Assembly: GCA_002104905.1 (NCBI GenBank)
Contig: MCFE01000066.1
Coordinates: 62,001-126,000, forward strand
From: Basidiobolus meristosporus CBS 931.73
Taxonomy: Eukaryota; Basidiobolomycota; Basidiobolomycetes; Basidiobolales; Basidiobolaceae
Length of the DNA stretch: 64,000 nucleotides
Direction of reading: 5' to 3'
Position numbers and translations under genes: made by a program. Numbering within the stretch: position 1 is the first letter of the stretch; every line of letters begins with the position of its first letter. Positions 46,254 to 56,805 of the stretch are shown one piece after another. A model generated the notes under the pieces. The model worked only from the letters and a program-made list of their open reading frames with translations. It did no database searches and was not told the DNA's origin.

Positions 46254-47057
46254 CTTGCGGTGTTAATGGGCAAGAACTGCAGTTTTTTTTGCATGCCTCC
46301 CTGTCTCAGGCTTGGGTAGACATTATTCCCTTTACCTTTTCCTTTATCACTACCAGGTCTTCACTGCTACTCTGTCTGAGTGCCTCTTTTAATGGGTTAC
46401 ATTTTCTCCTTGATATATTCTGCTCTGACATATCTGTTTTGGCCTGCTTGTCCCTTGCTGACACCTTTCTGGCAACCTGATGTTTCTTTTCTGCTTGTTT
46501 AAGCTCTCAACCACAGTTGTGACATGCTCCTGTAAAAGCTACAGGCTTTTGTCACTGACAGGTCTTTCACTGATACTTTGACTGAGTGCTTCTTGAATGG
46601 TTCTGAGCATTTCCCTTGATATGTGCTGTGCTGGTGCATCAGCATCTACCTGCTTATTGCTTATAGGCACACTTCTGGGTATTTGGCATCTCTTTATGCT
46701 TATTAAGAGCTTCTGGCTATGCTTGTAATGTGCTCTTGAAGAAGCTGCTGGTAATTAGCCATTGCACCCTTGTTCTTCTGCCTTTGATAGTTGTGGCTAT
46801 CCTTAAGATACTTTCTTAGCATACCAATGCTGGCCCAAAATCTGTTTGCCTGCTTGAATCCAGAATAATGCTCATGGAACTTGAGGAGTCTGCATTATTA
46901 CTTTAGTGGGCACACTGTCAACATGGCCTTTTTTGGATGCAGCCCTGCTTGTTGCACTGAATGTTATAGCAAGCTGTTGTCCAACTGTGCTTCTGCTGCC
47001 CTCAGCAGTGGGGCTTGGTTGAGAACCAGACAACTTTGTGTTATTTTTTCATGGCAC
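46254..47057 (-). pseudogene. accessory gene (ORF2), copy T5, N-terminus and tail with internal deletion
   Basis: The minus strand encodes several tail-repeat units (46260-46780), the end of the core (the FWASIG-like motif at ~46835), then jumps at about 46890 to the Ser-rich N-terminal region (46895-47050). About 600 bases of middle region found in T4 are missing. The start codon region near 47050 is degraded. Confidence 0.6.
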
Positions 47058-47279
47058 ACAAATGGTAATGAGTCAAACCAAGGGGGAAATGGTGTTACAT
47101 ATACATATGTATATGGTTCCACAATTTTGTTTATAATGCTTATTATGGCAGATTATCATTGAATCTTACATTCATATAGGTAAAATGTCTCAAATACAAG
47201 GCTGTCTTAAATTCACATGAGTATTGACCAAAAAGTAATATAATAGCACTATGTTGTTCAGTGTCAAACTCTTTGCCCC
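47058..47279. promoter_or_regulatory. divergent promoter region of Tnp2 copy T5
   Basis: This is the same ~220-bp intergenic block as in T3, T4 and T8 but inverted. 'tttgtttataatgc' near 47125 is the TATA-like element on the minus strand (GCATTATAAACAAA). Confidence 0.55.
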
Positions 47280-47606
47280 ATAGACAAGACTACTTTGTTT
47301 CAACACCATAAGAGAAGAGAAAAAAGGCCAAGTGGCTATTGTATCAAGCCTTTCAGCCATGAAGCATACGGACAGTGTAGGAAGTATTACTAGGATCATG
47401 GCAAGTGTTCTCCCGCACAAGTAATGTTTGACCATTCATCAGTCACTATAGTACCAACAATATCTTGCTGCCAATTGAAACTTCTATATTGTCACTTTGC
47501 CATCTTTGTAACCTTGCTCAAACTGAGTCAGATTAGATTGTAACACCTTTAGGCTCACCTCAGCCCTCTGAATATGACATGCAGAGTGATATCTCTGATG
47601 AAGAAG
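47280..47606 (+). pseudogene. Tnp2-type transposase, N-terminus (copy T5)
   Basis: The start codon is mutated to ATA (47280-47282), followed by codons for DKTTLFQH and a basic finger-like region (47320-47410) as in T2. The Ser/Pro linker continues to 47606, where a 1.24-kb solo LTR interrupts. The gene resumes at 48850. Confidence 0.78.
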
Positions 47607-48849
47607 TGTTGTGTTGTATTATGATTAGTTTGGGGCTTGTTCTACAATGTAGAGGCTAGTCAACAATATACAACAACTTCCAGTATGCTAATACTGAAAT
47701 AGTTTATTGGGAGTTTGATATACCGATAGAAGATATAACTTTCACTAATTTCCTCAATCTTGGGCTCAAAATATACTGTAGGCAGTGTTTATCACTTCTA
47801 CAGCAGTGTTCTGACCTTCTGTCGACTAATGGGCTTATTTACTTTTATAGTAACTTTTCCTTATTTGGAAGTCACTTTCCTTTCTGAGAAAATATTTCCT
47901 AATATGGAAATTCTGAACTCCCCTTTAACCTAAAGGGGCGTGCTGTAGAAGTCTCTAAAGGGGTCTTTAGACCTAAAGCCGTGTCTAAAGGGGTGTCTTT
48001 AGAGTAAAGGGGCTTCTTGTAGTGGTCTCTAAAGTGGACTTTACACTAAAGGGGTGCCTAAAGGGGCTTCTTTAGAGTAAAGGGGTTTCTTAAAGGGGTC
48101 TCTAAAGGGGTCTTTAGACTAAAGGGGTGTCTAAAGGGGTGTCTTTAGAGTAAAGGGGTTTCTTAGAGGGGACTTTTCCGACAGAAAAGTGGTAGTTTCT
48201 TGCAGAACTTAGATTGGATTCTTGTGAGCTTTGCAGTCTCTTTACTGATGTAGTACCAATCAAAGTCAGAATACTCAACAGTGCAAGTGATGCAGGGGAA
48301 GTCTTTTAACCTTTAAACTTGTAATTGTAGTGTGGAGATTCTGGAAAGAGAGGCTCTCCCTTTATTTTTCAGCTGGGGAAGTCATATATATGAAAATTTT
48401 GAAGGATCAAAGTTTTTGGGCAATTGCGCAAGCAATACACGTGATACAAAGCTAAAATTTTGCAGTGGCGCAGATCGGACATAGGCGCAGCACCTGTGAA
48501 TATTTCACGTGATTTGATTGGCTGGTTCGAAAGTTACACGCAATCAAAGTCACCATAGTAATCCTAGCAATAAGGCATAGTATATATAATAGTTAGACTC
48601 TTTTGGTCATAGCTCCTTAAGTACTGCTTCAAATGAGCTGTAATTTGAAACATGTGTTGGCTACTACGTGTTCTGTATGACCTAATATTCTTGGGTGGAT
48701 TGCTTGTCAGGGTCTGGAGCATTTGTTCTTCAAAGTTGGAAATTCTTGATCTTTCACTTGTGTGTTACAATAGCAAAAAGCAAAATAAAGAAATGAGTGC
48801 AATATTGGTTTAGAGATATTGTAGTAATGGAATACTTTCCATTACCACA
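47607..48849. mobile_element. solo LTR (1,243 bp) with internal minisatellite
   Basis: It starts TGTTGTGTTG and ends CCATTACCACA, flanked by a 4-bp repeat GAAG (47603-47606 and 48850-48853). Excision restores 'gatgaagaaggcacactgatg', the expected Tnp2 sequence. A TATA-like 'gtatatataatagt' lies at ~48579-48592. It has no coding capacity and no relatives in the window, and retains more CpG than the surrounding Tnp2 sequence. Confidence 0.82.
47925..48180. repeat. CTAAAGGGG minisatellite inside the solo LTR
   Basis: About 250 bp are built from the 9-mer CTAAAGGGG and near variants, separated by short linkers such as TGTCTTTAGAGTAAAGGGG. A higher-order unit of roughly 70-75 bp is repeated about three times. 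CTTTAGACTAAAG and CTTTAGAGTAAAG are short palindromes within each unit. Confidence 0.88.
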
Positions 48850-50965
48850 GAAGGCACACTGATGTATTGTGAGCCTATCTCCCCTAACAACAGTACTACA
48901 TATGAACCTGGTTAAATCCCAATATCCAATGAAACAACGCCTATCAAGACAAATGCCAAGGATACTTTATGGAGCCAAGCAAGCCCAGTAGTCCATCCAC
49001 TGGTGAATGATGTAATGTTGTAGCTAGAGAAGTGGTGTGTTTCCACTAATATCAATAATGAGGGCCTTGAGGATTTACTATTACTCCTTGCCACAATCAT
49101 TCCAGGATGCAACTTACCTTATACATGGAACAAGTGGACAACCATCATGTTGCTGGCAACATATGATCCAGAGACTGTCCTGATCCCAGCATGTGTCAGC
49201 AGTTGCATGGTTTTTACATCCAAAAATGCCACCATTGCAACATGTCCAAGTTGTCAGTAATCAACCACCATTGAGGGAAAAAATTGCTCACACTCCAGAT
49301 ATATTCCGGTAGTACCCTGTCTAAAGAAGCTCATGCAGTTCAGCAAATATTACAAAGCACTAAATCACCGCACTCTGTATCAAGCAAGCGCAAATATATC
49401 CAGTATATTTGATGGCAAACATTAAAAACAGCTATGGAGCAAGTGCTACTTTGAAGGTATGCATGAACATGCCACTGCTTCAGCACTTCATGGATTCTTA
49501 TTAAACAAGTACTCTACCAGCAAACCCTGATGGCCACTGATTCTCATAAAGCTGAAACTGCTGCCCATTGTACGGTATCAGAGTAATAATCTGATGGTAG
49601 TCTTACTGATATCTGGGCCTAAATCACCATAAAACCTGGAAGGCAACCTGCATTCATTGCTTAATGACTTTGTATACTTTCCAGCAGGGTAACAGTAAAT
49701 GGCTGTCATGTCAAAGTGCATATTATTTTCTGCATTGGAGACACCCAAGCTATCTGCAAGAAAGCTGCCTTCTCTTGGCACAATAGATGGTATTGCTGTT
49801 GAATGTGTGAGATTCAGGGGATTTACTCCATAACTCACAGACACTATTTTTACCCAAACACCAACACTAAGAACATCATCTTCCCTCAGAGAGAACATAC
49901 AGAAGTCAGCTTGCAATTGCAGCAAAGTTGGCAAGCTATAAGCCAATGGCCTGGGTATAGAATCTATTGGAAGCTAGAGATACTTAGGATAGAGGGTTTC
50001 CATTGGAGCAAAAGCTTTCCACTGGGAGCAATGCATCTGCTTTTCAATACTATCCCTATACTGATGACCAAGCTGTACATGGGGCATTTCAAACTAAATG
50101 ACCCCTTTGAGATACCAGAGAAATTTGAAAGTATTGACATGACATTACAGAGTATGTGCTACTCTAAGTACTTCTCATGGGCACCACTCAATATACACAT
50201 GGGTATGCAACAATAAAAATGCAAAGACAGGATGAGCTGGAATTGTATTTATTCAAGAGGTGTTCTGAAGCCATCCCTATCAAGAGTATATTCAACGCAT
50301 TGGGAGTCACATGTTGACATTGTAGAAATATTTATCCAGAAGTGGATCACCAATGCCAATGTCTCACATCTACAGCTGTGTGTAAGGAGTTTTTAATGGG
50401 ATTTGAGCAGCCATACTACAAATACAAAGCTGAACATGTAGGTCTCTGCCATTACTGTATCCCATACTCTGCTTTATCTTGCTTAGTGTGTGAGGTATAT
50501 TGGGCCTTGCTTCACCTTTTGGGAGCTTCCAATGGAGCAGATATGTAAGGAGATAAGAAGACAAGTTAAGTCCAGGTACTACCATATCCCAATCTCATCA
50601 TGTATAATACTTTAAAGTCCATGATGGATGTGATGAGATAGTACATGGAGGACAGTCAGGAAGAGTTGGAAAATACTGAAGATAGATGAGCACATGGGGA
50701 CACCTATGCCTATGCAATTAAAAAGCTAAGCAGTCCCAATGTGTGGGTAATTAGTTGAGTAATACAAAGGTGGGTTGGGTGCAACAAGCAACTAACATTG
50801 ATTAGGGAAGCTCTACCAAAGTATACCAGTTAACTCTTGGTCACATGCCAACTTTGACACCATTCAATTTTGAATTTACACAAACAAGAGCCAGGGTGCG
50901 TCTGTAAGGGGGACTAAAATTCAGCAGGGAGGAGGAATATATTGGCTCATACCAAAAAATTGCTG
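48850..50965 (+). pseudogene. Tnp2-type transposase, remaining part (copy T5)
   Basis: The gene resumes with the linker and the VNDVM segment (49000), TYDPETVLIPACVSSCM (49160), a Cys-rich block (49220-49300), the core DGFLLNKYST (~49490), VSLVSGPK-like and LYP.LN.F segments (49600-49670), SFPLGAMHLLFNTIPILMTK with LYMGHFKLNDPFEIP (50010-50130), the CHYCIPYSALSCLVCE Tnp2 region (50440-50500) and the C-terminal region to about 50965. There it breaks into antisense accessory-gene sequence. Single-base changes and stops disable it, but long stretches remain readable (for example 137 codons at 49803-50216). Confidence 0.82.
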
Positions 50966-51920
50966 AAATATAGCTCAACTGGCTGTGCTTCCAATTCTTG
51001 TAAAAACAGCTGTTTTCTTGTTGGTAATTCTTCTTGGCTATGATGGGATTTAGTCTGTTCCAGGCTTGCGGTGTTAATTGGCAAGAACTGCAGTTTTTTT
51101 TGAATTCCTTCCTGTCTCAGGCTTGTGTCAACATTATTCCCTTTATCTTTTGCTTTATCACTGCCAGGTCATTCACTGTTACTTTGCATGAGTGCTACTT
51201 GTAATGAACTACATTTTACCTTGATACATTCTGCTCTAATGCATATGTTTTGACCTGCTTGTCCCTTGCCGGCACTCTTCTGGCAACCACATGTTTCTTT
51301 CCTGCTTGTTTTGAGCTCTCAACTGCAGTTGCAATGGTCTCCTGTAAAGCTGCTTGTTTTTATCACTGCCAGATCCTTCACTGCTACTGTTACTGAGTAC
51401 TGCTTGAGTGGTACTAAACTTGTTCCTTAACAAAGGTTGGGCTGGTGCATTTGTGTCTGCCTGCTTGTCCCTAATTGGCACTCTTCCAGCAACCTGACGT
51501 CTCTTTGATGCTTGTCTGGAGCTTTTGGCCCTGCTTGTAAAAGGCACTAGAGGAAGCTGCTGGTTCTTACTCATGGCACCCTTTTTCTTCTGCCTTTGAT
51601 TGTTTCTGCTATTCTTAAGATGCTTTCTGTGCGTACCAATGCTGGCCCAAAATCTGTTTGCCTGTTTGAATCCAGGATAATGATCATGGAACAAGTCAAG
51701 TGCATTCTGCTTGGCCTTGAGTTCCTGATGATCCCATGGTATGCCAGCCTTAAGGTGAAGGCATGCTTGACTTCTGGTGGTCTCTTGAATATTAGCCCAC
51801 TCTTCATTATTGCACTCAACAGCTTCAGGGATCTTCAATGTCTTTTGACATTTAGGCTTTGGCATAAACGCTATATTGTCTCCCTCCTATGCTGTGGTAG
51901 GTTTTTCTATGGGCTTTTAA
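50966..51920 (-). pseudogene. accessory gene (ORF2) fragment T6 with best-preserved core
   Basis: The minus strand holds a 209-codon frame (51865-51236). It runs from PKPKCQKTLKIPEAVECNNE into the core EWANIQETTRSQACLHL, then GIPWDHQELKAKQNALDLFH, and HYPGFKQANRFWASIG; then RKKKGAMSKNQQLP. The tail follows with RRQVAGRVPIRDKQADTNA and SSSEGSGSDKNKQL, and a second tail unit starting in a shifted frame. Sequence down to 50966 encodes further tail and the HHSQEELP-like start of the C-terminal domain. The family is unknown to me; the core looks helical and the tail is basic and polar. Confidence 0.72.
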
Positions 51921-52265
51921 GATGTAAAAAATTTGTTATTCCACCTAAATATTCACCAAATATAGTCACTTAGATCTTTACCTTCAAATCCTAGAGAATA
52001 CTGACCAAATTCCTTGTTGGGATTTACTTAGAATATTTTCACCAAAATACCAGGTACCCAAAACATGATAATTCTCAAAGTTGTCCAAGCAGCCCCAAAC
52101 TTTGCACACATGCTCTTGGGACCTTCCTTAACCTATTCTACATGTTTGTAATGCCAAGACCATGTAAAAGTATAAATACTACTTTTACATTCAATAGATC
52201 ATTAAGTGAAAACCACATAATCTACTGGTTCTCCCAATCACTTCCAATATCTCAAAGACTCTTAC
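51921..52265 (-). mobile_element. M2 small non-coding element, copy 3
   Basis: About 345 bp in reverse orientation, best aligned with the copy at 31165. It abuts the accessory gene at the same codon as copy 1 (before KPIEKP), but its other side joins Tnp2 transposase sequence. Either M2 was inherited at this site and a rearrangement followed, or M2 sits at a recombination junction. Confidence 0.6.
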
Positions 52266-53151
52266 AACAACCTTATCCCACTCTCATCAAGAATTTTACC
52301 TTCAAGTCCCTCATGGATGTGATGAGTTGGCATATGGAGGACAGCCTGGAAGTGTTGGAAAATGCTGAGGGCAGATGTGCATATGGAGACACCTATGCCT
52401 ATGGCATTAAGAAGCTAATCAGCTACAATGCATGGGTAACAAGTTAAGTATTGCAAAATAGGATTGGGTGCAACAAGAAACTAATTTTTATTAGGAGAAC
52501 TCTACCAAGGTATGCCAGATTTCTCTTGGTCACAAGCCAACTTCTACACCACTCAATATGGAATTCACACAAATAAGAGCCAGAGCAAACCTATAAGGGG
52601 GACTAGAATCCAGCAGGGAGATGGAATATATTGGCTAAATACCAAAAGGTTCTTTGCAAATATTCAGGAGGTATTGATGGTAGAAGTGGCAACAACCAAG
52701 TATATGTTTGCACAATGTATATGTTACCAGCAGTACAAGGTATATGGCAACTTTGCAAGTATCACACTAAAAAGCCATAAAGTTGAAGTGATAGAAGTAT
52801 GTCAATTGCGGCAGGTGTGTGTGTTTGTAGAGGTTAGTAAGCAGGAGGCCATAGTTTTTTTTGATTCAAACCATATGTGGAATAATACCCAAGGTAGTAG
52901 TGGGTAAGCAAATAAAGAAGGGTGATTCTACAGTGGAATGTATGAGTTGCACAAGGGGAGGAAGAAAAAGGAAATACCGTTTGGTAAATTGGTAAAGTTG
53001 CATTATACAGAGCTAGCTGTAGGCCACCATACTGCCATAATAATGCCAATAGAGACTTGTAATGAGGCCATTGAAATACTGTCGTGTTTTTTGCCATATA
53101 AGGCAATTGAATGTACTGGCTGGTTAGATCTATTCAAAATATTTGTATAGT
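52266..53151 (+). pseudogene. Tnp2-type transposase, C-terminal part (copy T7)
   Basis: The plus strand begins in the YPTLIKNFTFKSLMDVMSW segment (52266-52330) and continues into the C-terminal region, which is well preserved as a 131-codon frame (52512-52907): SQANFYTTQYGIHTNKSQS, TRIQQGDGIYWLNTKRFF, QLRQVCVFVEVSKQEAIVFF. Then comes a 70-codon frame (52938-53150) with GRKKKEIPFGKLVKLHYTELA. It is interrupted at 53151 by Harbinger H1 and concludes at 56570-56805. The N-terminal two thirds are missing. Confidence 0.8.
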
Positions 53152-53894
53152 AGACTTGTTCCATCGTACCGTGCCAGGGCGCGCGGCGCAATCCGCGGTT
53201 GCAAAGAACGATCGGGCGCGATATTATGGCTACCAGAAGACAGGATTGTTCTTGGACAATTTTGCACTATGCGGGACGATCTTGCACACTATGGCACAAT
53301 CTGACACGATGAGGTTGGCACGGATGATTGCGCCAACTTGTAATGTTTGCATCATGTGCGCAATTGGATACCACTATAATGGCAGGTAAAATCCGGTATT
53401 TGGATATGTTTCTTTAATGTAAATGGAAATAAATGTGTATCACACTATAAACTATACTGATACTTACCATTTTGGTTACCCTCACTCCAATTGGACGGTA
53501 TCTCAGTGGTTAATTGGTCCAAAAGTATCCTGAAGCTGGCATCCCCCAATTGGCTCATTGACTACTAAAAAAGCTACCTGATTCGCCAACAAATATCCCA
53601 TTTTGCCCATTGAGCAAGTAAATCCCTGATCCTAGTGATTGGGCTAGGTGTCATAGCTAGCACGCAAGCGATCATGTAGGTGCGGAACAGATCCAATTGC
53701 TGCACTGGTATTACAGATGATGTATATATATGCAGGGTGTTTATTTATTGGGGTTCTGTCTCAAATGTGAGACGACCTTGATATTACTTATATCAAAAAT
53801 TTGATGATCACTGATTTGCAATGGCTCGATTTGGATTGCAAAAAAAAAGGGTTGTTGGGATCATTACAAATGTGAGCAATTCAAAGTGATCGCA
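53152..53894. other. non-coding end of H1
   Basis: These ~740 bp lie between the left terminus and the end of the accessory gene. No convincing coding region is seen. The first ~240 bp are CpG-rich and contain the inverted motif GTGCC. The whole block is repeated, decayed, at 63322-64000. Confidence 0.6.
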
Positions 53895-55049
53895 TCATCT
53901 TCTCCTGGGTTTTTTTCTCACAGGGATTACTACTGAAGCATTTGGTAGTGACTCACTTTGCACACCTATACTACTTCCAGGCTGACTATCATCTTGGCTA
54001 CTTGTGTATTCGTAGTCAGTATTTTGCCTCCTAGTTGATGACTGCGATGCTGCAGCTTGGCCGTGCTGAATCGCTCCGACTGAACCAACTGAACCGGCCT
54101 GTAGTGCCACGCGCTGGCGCGTTCTTTTGCTTGCCAAGGGCTCTGGTGGTTGAGGCACTTCATGTTGGTCATCATCAGTCAGTTCACCAGAAGTAACTTG
54201 CTGATGGTCGGGCAAAACAGCACGCACAGGCGCGCCTTGACGCGTTGAGATGGCCCTTGGCTGAGTTTGATGGGATGCCGCATGTTGACGCGACTCGGTC
54301 CGCTCCAATGGACTCGTGTCTAAATGAGCAGTTTGGCGAGTTCTTGTGGTTTTGCTCTGAAGCGCGCGCGTTGACCCGACGCGCGTTGACTCGACGCGGG
54401 GCGTTCTGGTAAAGGTTGTTGGCGTGGTCTGGACTGACGTGCGCCGGCGTGCTGTGGTTGCAAGAGATGGTAGGGAATCCAGCAAGGCGTGCTGGCGCGA
54501 TCTGGACGATGTTGCCCGCGGTCTGTATTCTTCCTCCTGAAGCTCACCATCTGATTCCTCAAGGTATTCACTTACCCTCTGTCTGATACTTTGGAGCTGT
54601 TGCCTGGATGAGTCCTGTGTATATTGCTCTCGGAAGCCACTTAGCTCTACTAATATATCACGTAGTACATTAGTCATTTGAGGCAAAAAGTCATTCAAAA
54701 TCTCCTTGGTTCCCAAAGTTGAGGCACAAACGGACGCGTCCGGCCCGTACTGTGCAAATTGCGCGCAAAATTGTTCCCGCGCGGCTTCTTTGTCAAATCC
54801 CCTCACTCTCAGCTCATTCTTGATTTCAATACTTGTCTTGTTATATATCTTTTTACATACATTGGCTGGCATCTTGATGTAGAACTCATGCCACAGCTTT
54901 CTACTCAAATTCTTCCATCTTTGTTGACTCTCTGAGGTATCTAGTTCTGCTAGATTAATCAGTAGTGCTCAAATATCTGTATGAAGGCTCATCATAGACA
55001 CTTGGGCCATACTAAAATCATTTGGCAAGAACTCAAACGGATCCGACAT
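53895..55049 (-). CDS. H1 accessory protein, basic, unknown family
   Basis: The minus-strand ATG at 55049 (MSDPFEFLPNDF) opens a frame that meets TGA at 54971-54969, then stays open in the same frame to 53895 (337 codons in the long block). The TGA is either a CGA-to-TGA CpG transition or lies in a possible 62-bp intron (GTATGG...CTAG) that also keeps the frame. The N-terminal ~120 residues look folded (RWKNLSRKLWHEFYIK, then a Lys-rich helix). The rest is low-complexity, rich in Arg, Thr, Ser and Gln, ending RKKPRRR, a likely nuclear targeting signal. Harbinger elements usually encode a Myb/SANT-type DNA-binding partner for the transposase; I cannot confirm that fold here. It is head to head with the transposase. 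Confidence 0.7.
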
Positions 55050-55444
55050 TGACTTTTCCGGTCCGGACCGCGCTTGTGAGCTGGGGGATGGGTTTTGTCT
55101 GGGTTGTACTAAAGATGAGTTGAGGCTTGGTATGGGGACCATAGCAACGGATTTGGATACTTATACAGCAGTATATTGGCATCAACCTGGTCTTATATGA
55201 AATATATATGAAAACTAATGTGATTGTTGAATTTTCCATATATTATGCATGATGCATCTTGGATTGCGTTGACACGGATCAGATCACATCAATCGCAGAT
55301 TTCCTATTTGATTATAGACCTATGATTAAAGCATCAATAAAAGTACCAAGGCATTGTTTGCGGATGATTTTTGCGACATAATGATGGTATACATGGCAAT
55401 TGATGGAGATTTAACCATAATGTGTTAAAAATCAGATAAATAAC
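55050..55444. promoter_or_regulatory. divergent intergenic region of H1
   Basis: About 400 bp between the two H1 genes. 'cttatatgaaatatatatg' near 55192-55210 offers TATA-like sequence in both directions. The short CpG-containing motif TCCGGTCCGGACCG near 55060 is palindromic and lies just upstream of the accessory gene start. Confidence 0.5.
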
Positions 55445-56386
55445 GTGGATCGCGCCAAATCAATTCAAACCGCCTTTATACAATCATCCATCAATTTTAA
55501 TATGACTTACTCATCTGAATGGTCTTTTCTCATCAATCCCATCACTACCACTGGATTTCCTTTTGACACACTGGAGGAGATCTATACCAAGTACTGTGGA
55601 CCATCAACCCTAATCTACTCAAGGAGATCCCTTGTTAAGCTTCTCTGCTATTACAAGAACTATTGCCCTACAAGGTTTCATCCCACCATCCATGGCAACA
55701 AAAGTCCTAGAAGCTTTCATTCCCAGCTGACAGCAATGGAGAACCACCTTGCAGAGGGTATGAATGACTTAGAGCAAGCTTGGAATACTAGGTTCAGAAG
55801 CTCCAATAGATTTCCATATCCCAGAGTGTTCAGCAACAGGTTCCATATCAGGAGTATTTTGGATACCTTCCCAGTGAGGATTAACAGACCTTCTAGAGGG
55901 CAGAGGCACTTTTATTCTGGCAAGTACAAGGCACACTGTGTGAAGTTTCAAGCACTGTCTGACATTGAGGGCAACATCATCTGGTTTAGTGGGCCATTTG
56001 CTGGAAGTAGGCATGACAAAGCACTCTGGGTAGAGAATCATCCTGAATTCAGTAGAGGGGAGAAATGTATGGCAGACTTAGCCTATATAGGAGAGGATTG
56101 TCAGAGATTAGGATGTATTACAGCTTATAGGAAGCCAAGGAATGGTGTGCTTAGCAGGAAGCAGAAGCTCTACAATGAGATATTTAATCATTTCAGAGTG
56201 AGGGTAGAGGACACATTTGGATATCTGAAGAGATTCAGCATATTGGCAGGTAAATACAGAGGAAAGTCATATATAGGTGAAAACAGCAGGATAGGTAAAA
56301 TAGTTAAGATACTTATTAATGCACAGTATGTTCATACAAGAAGACATCCACTGAGAGAAATGTGTCTGGAGCATTATGAAGAGTAA
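55445..56386 (+). CDS. PIF/Harbinger-type DDE transposase of H1
   Basis: The open frame gives 313 residues if read from GTG at 55445; the first in-frame ATG is residue 20 (55502), so the true start may be there or in an upstream exon. Features of the DDE_Tnp_4 class are visible: D140 in SILDTFPVRI, then FSGPFAGSRHDKALW with D191, MADLAYIGED with D211, and VEDTFGYLKRF with E255. The N-terminal half holds SRRSLVKLLCYYKNY, possibly a helix-turn-helix. It is shorter than typical Harbinger transposases. No stop or frameshift is seen, so it may be functional. It is expected to cut and paste H1 and the MITEs sharing its ends, in the nucleus, with the accessory protein. Confidence 0.88.
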   Translation: MDRAKSIQTAFIQSSINFNMTYSSEWSFLINPITTTGFPFDTLEEIYTKYCGPSTLIYSRRSLVKLLCYYKNYCPTRFHPTIHGNKSPRSFHSQLTAMENHLAEGMNDLEQAWNTRFRSSNRFPYPRVFSNRFHIRSILDTFPVRINRPSRGQRHFYSGKYKAHCVKFQALSDIEGNIIWFSGPFAGSRHDKALWVENHPEFSRGEKCMADLAYIGEDCQRLGCITAYRKPRNGVLSRKQKLYNEIFNHFRVRVEDTFGYLKRFSILAGKYRGKSYIGENSRIGKIVKILINAQYVHTRRHPLREMCLEHYEE

Positions 56387-56569
56387 ATAAAGCAAGGAAA
56401 GCACTATTCTGAGCAACATAAGTAAGATTGAGTAAAATTACCAGTAACTGTATCATACCACTGGCATCATGGTAGAAATTATAGTGCCGGATAGTGCCGT
56501 AGAGTGCCAGATCAATCCGGCACTATAAACAGGCTGGCACTATGTGGCACTATCCAACGGAACAAGTCT
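56387..56569. promoter_or_regulatory. subterminal AGTGCC/GGCACT array of H1
   Basis: Between the transposase stop and the right end are about six copies of AGTGCC or its complement GGCACT (56482-56551). The same hexamer recurs in the arms of the three MITEs. The position and repetition suggest transposase-binding sites; that is inference. Confidence 0.55.
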
Positions 56570-56805
56570 AGTGCATTAAGTCCACATCAATGTCAAGCAA
56601 TTATTGTTATAGCACCATTCCAACCCTGTCAAGTTTTATCGCTTTATTTGGCAGTAAAATTAGCAAATGCTATTGTGATCCCACCATAAAATTGTCAAGA
56701 GGGTCAATAGTTCCAAGCTACTGGTATTATGACAGTATCCAAACAGGATCCTCATGGCTGATCTGCATTAGATCCACCTGCAGGACTAAATTATTTTTCA
56801 TAGGG
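56570..56805 (+). pseudogene. Tnp2 transposase, extreme C-terminus and terminus of copy T7
   Basis: The coding sequence after H1 (MSSNYCYSTIPTLSSFI, ALFGSKISKCYCD) continues the C-terminal segment and runs to the element terminus ...TTTTTCATAGGG at 56805, the inverted form of CCCTATGAAAAA. This is one arm of a long inverted repeat with T8. Confidence 0.75.

Larger units (their letters stand above)
53152..56569. mobile_element. PIF/Harbinger-type DNA transposon H1 (3,418 bp), young and CpG-rich
   Basis: The terminal inverted repeats are AGACTTGTTCCATCGTACCGTGCC on the left (shown to 20: AGACTTGTTCCATCGTACCG) and AGACTTGTTCCGTTGGATAG reading inward from the right. AGT at 53149-53151 and 56570-56572 is a 3-bp target duplication. 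Excision rejoins Tnp2 sequence 'tgtatagtgcattaag', comparable with the uninterrupted site at 32000-32025 (minus strand) in T4. It encodes a DDE transposase (plus) and a divergent accessory protein (minus). Its CpG content, especially 53165-53400 and 54040-54800, is far higher than anything nearby, indicating recent arrival. Confidence 0.93.

Noticed and set aside
47925-48180. Telomere or CRISPR-like array
   Set aside because: The unit CTAAAGGGG is irregularly spaced, lies inside an LTR with target duplications, has no spacers and is not a known telomere repeat run.
48600-48850. Possible host gene end downstream of the minisatellite
   Set aside because: It lies inside the 4-bp-duplicated LTR and no coding signal is visible on either strand.
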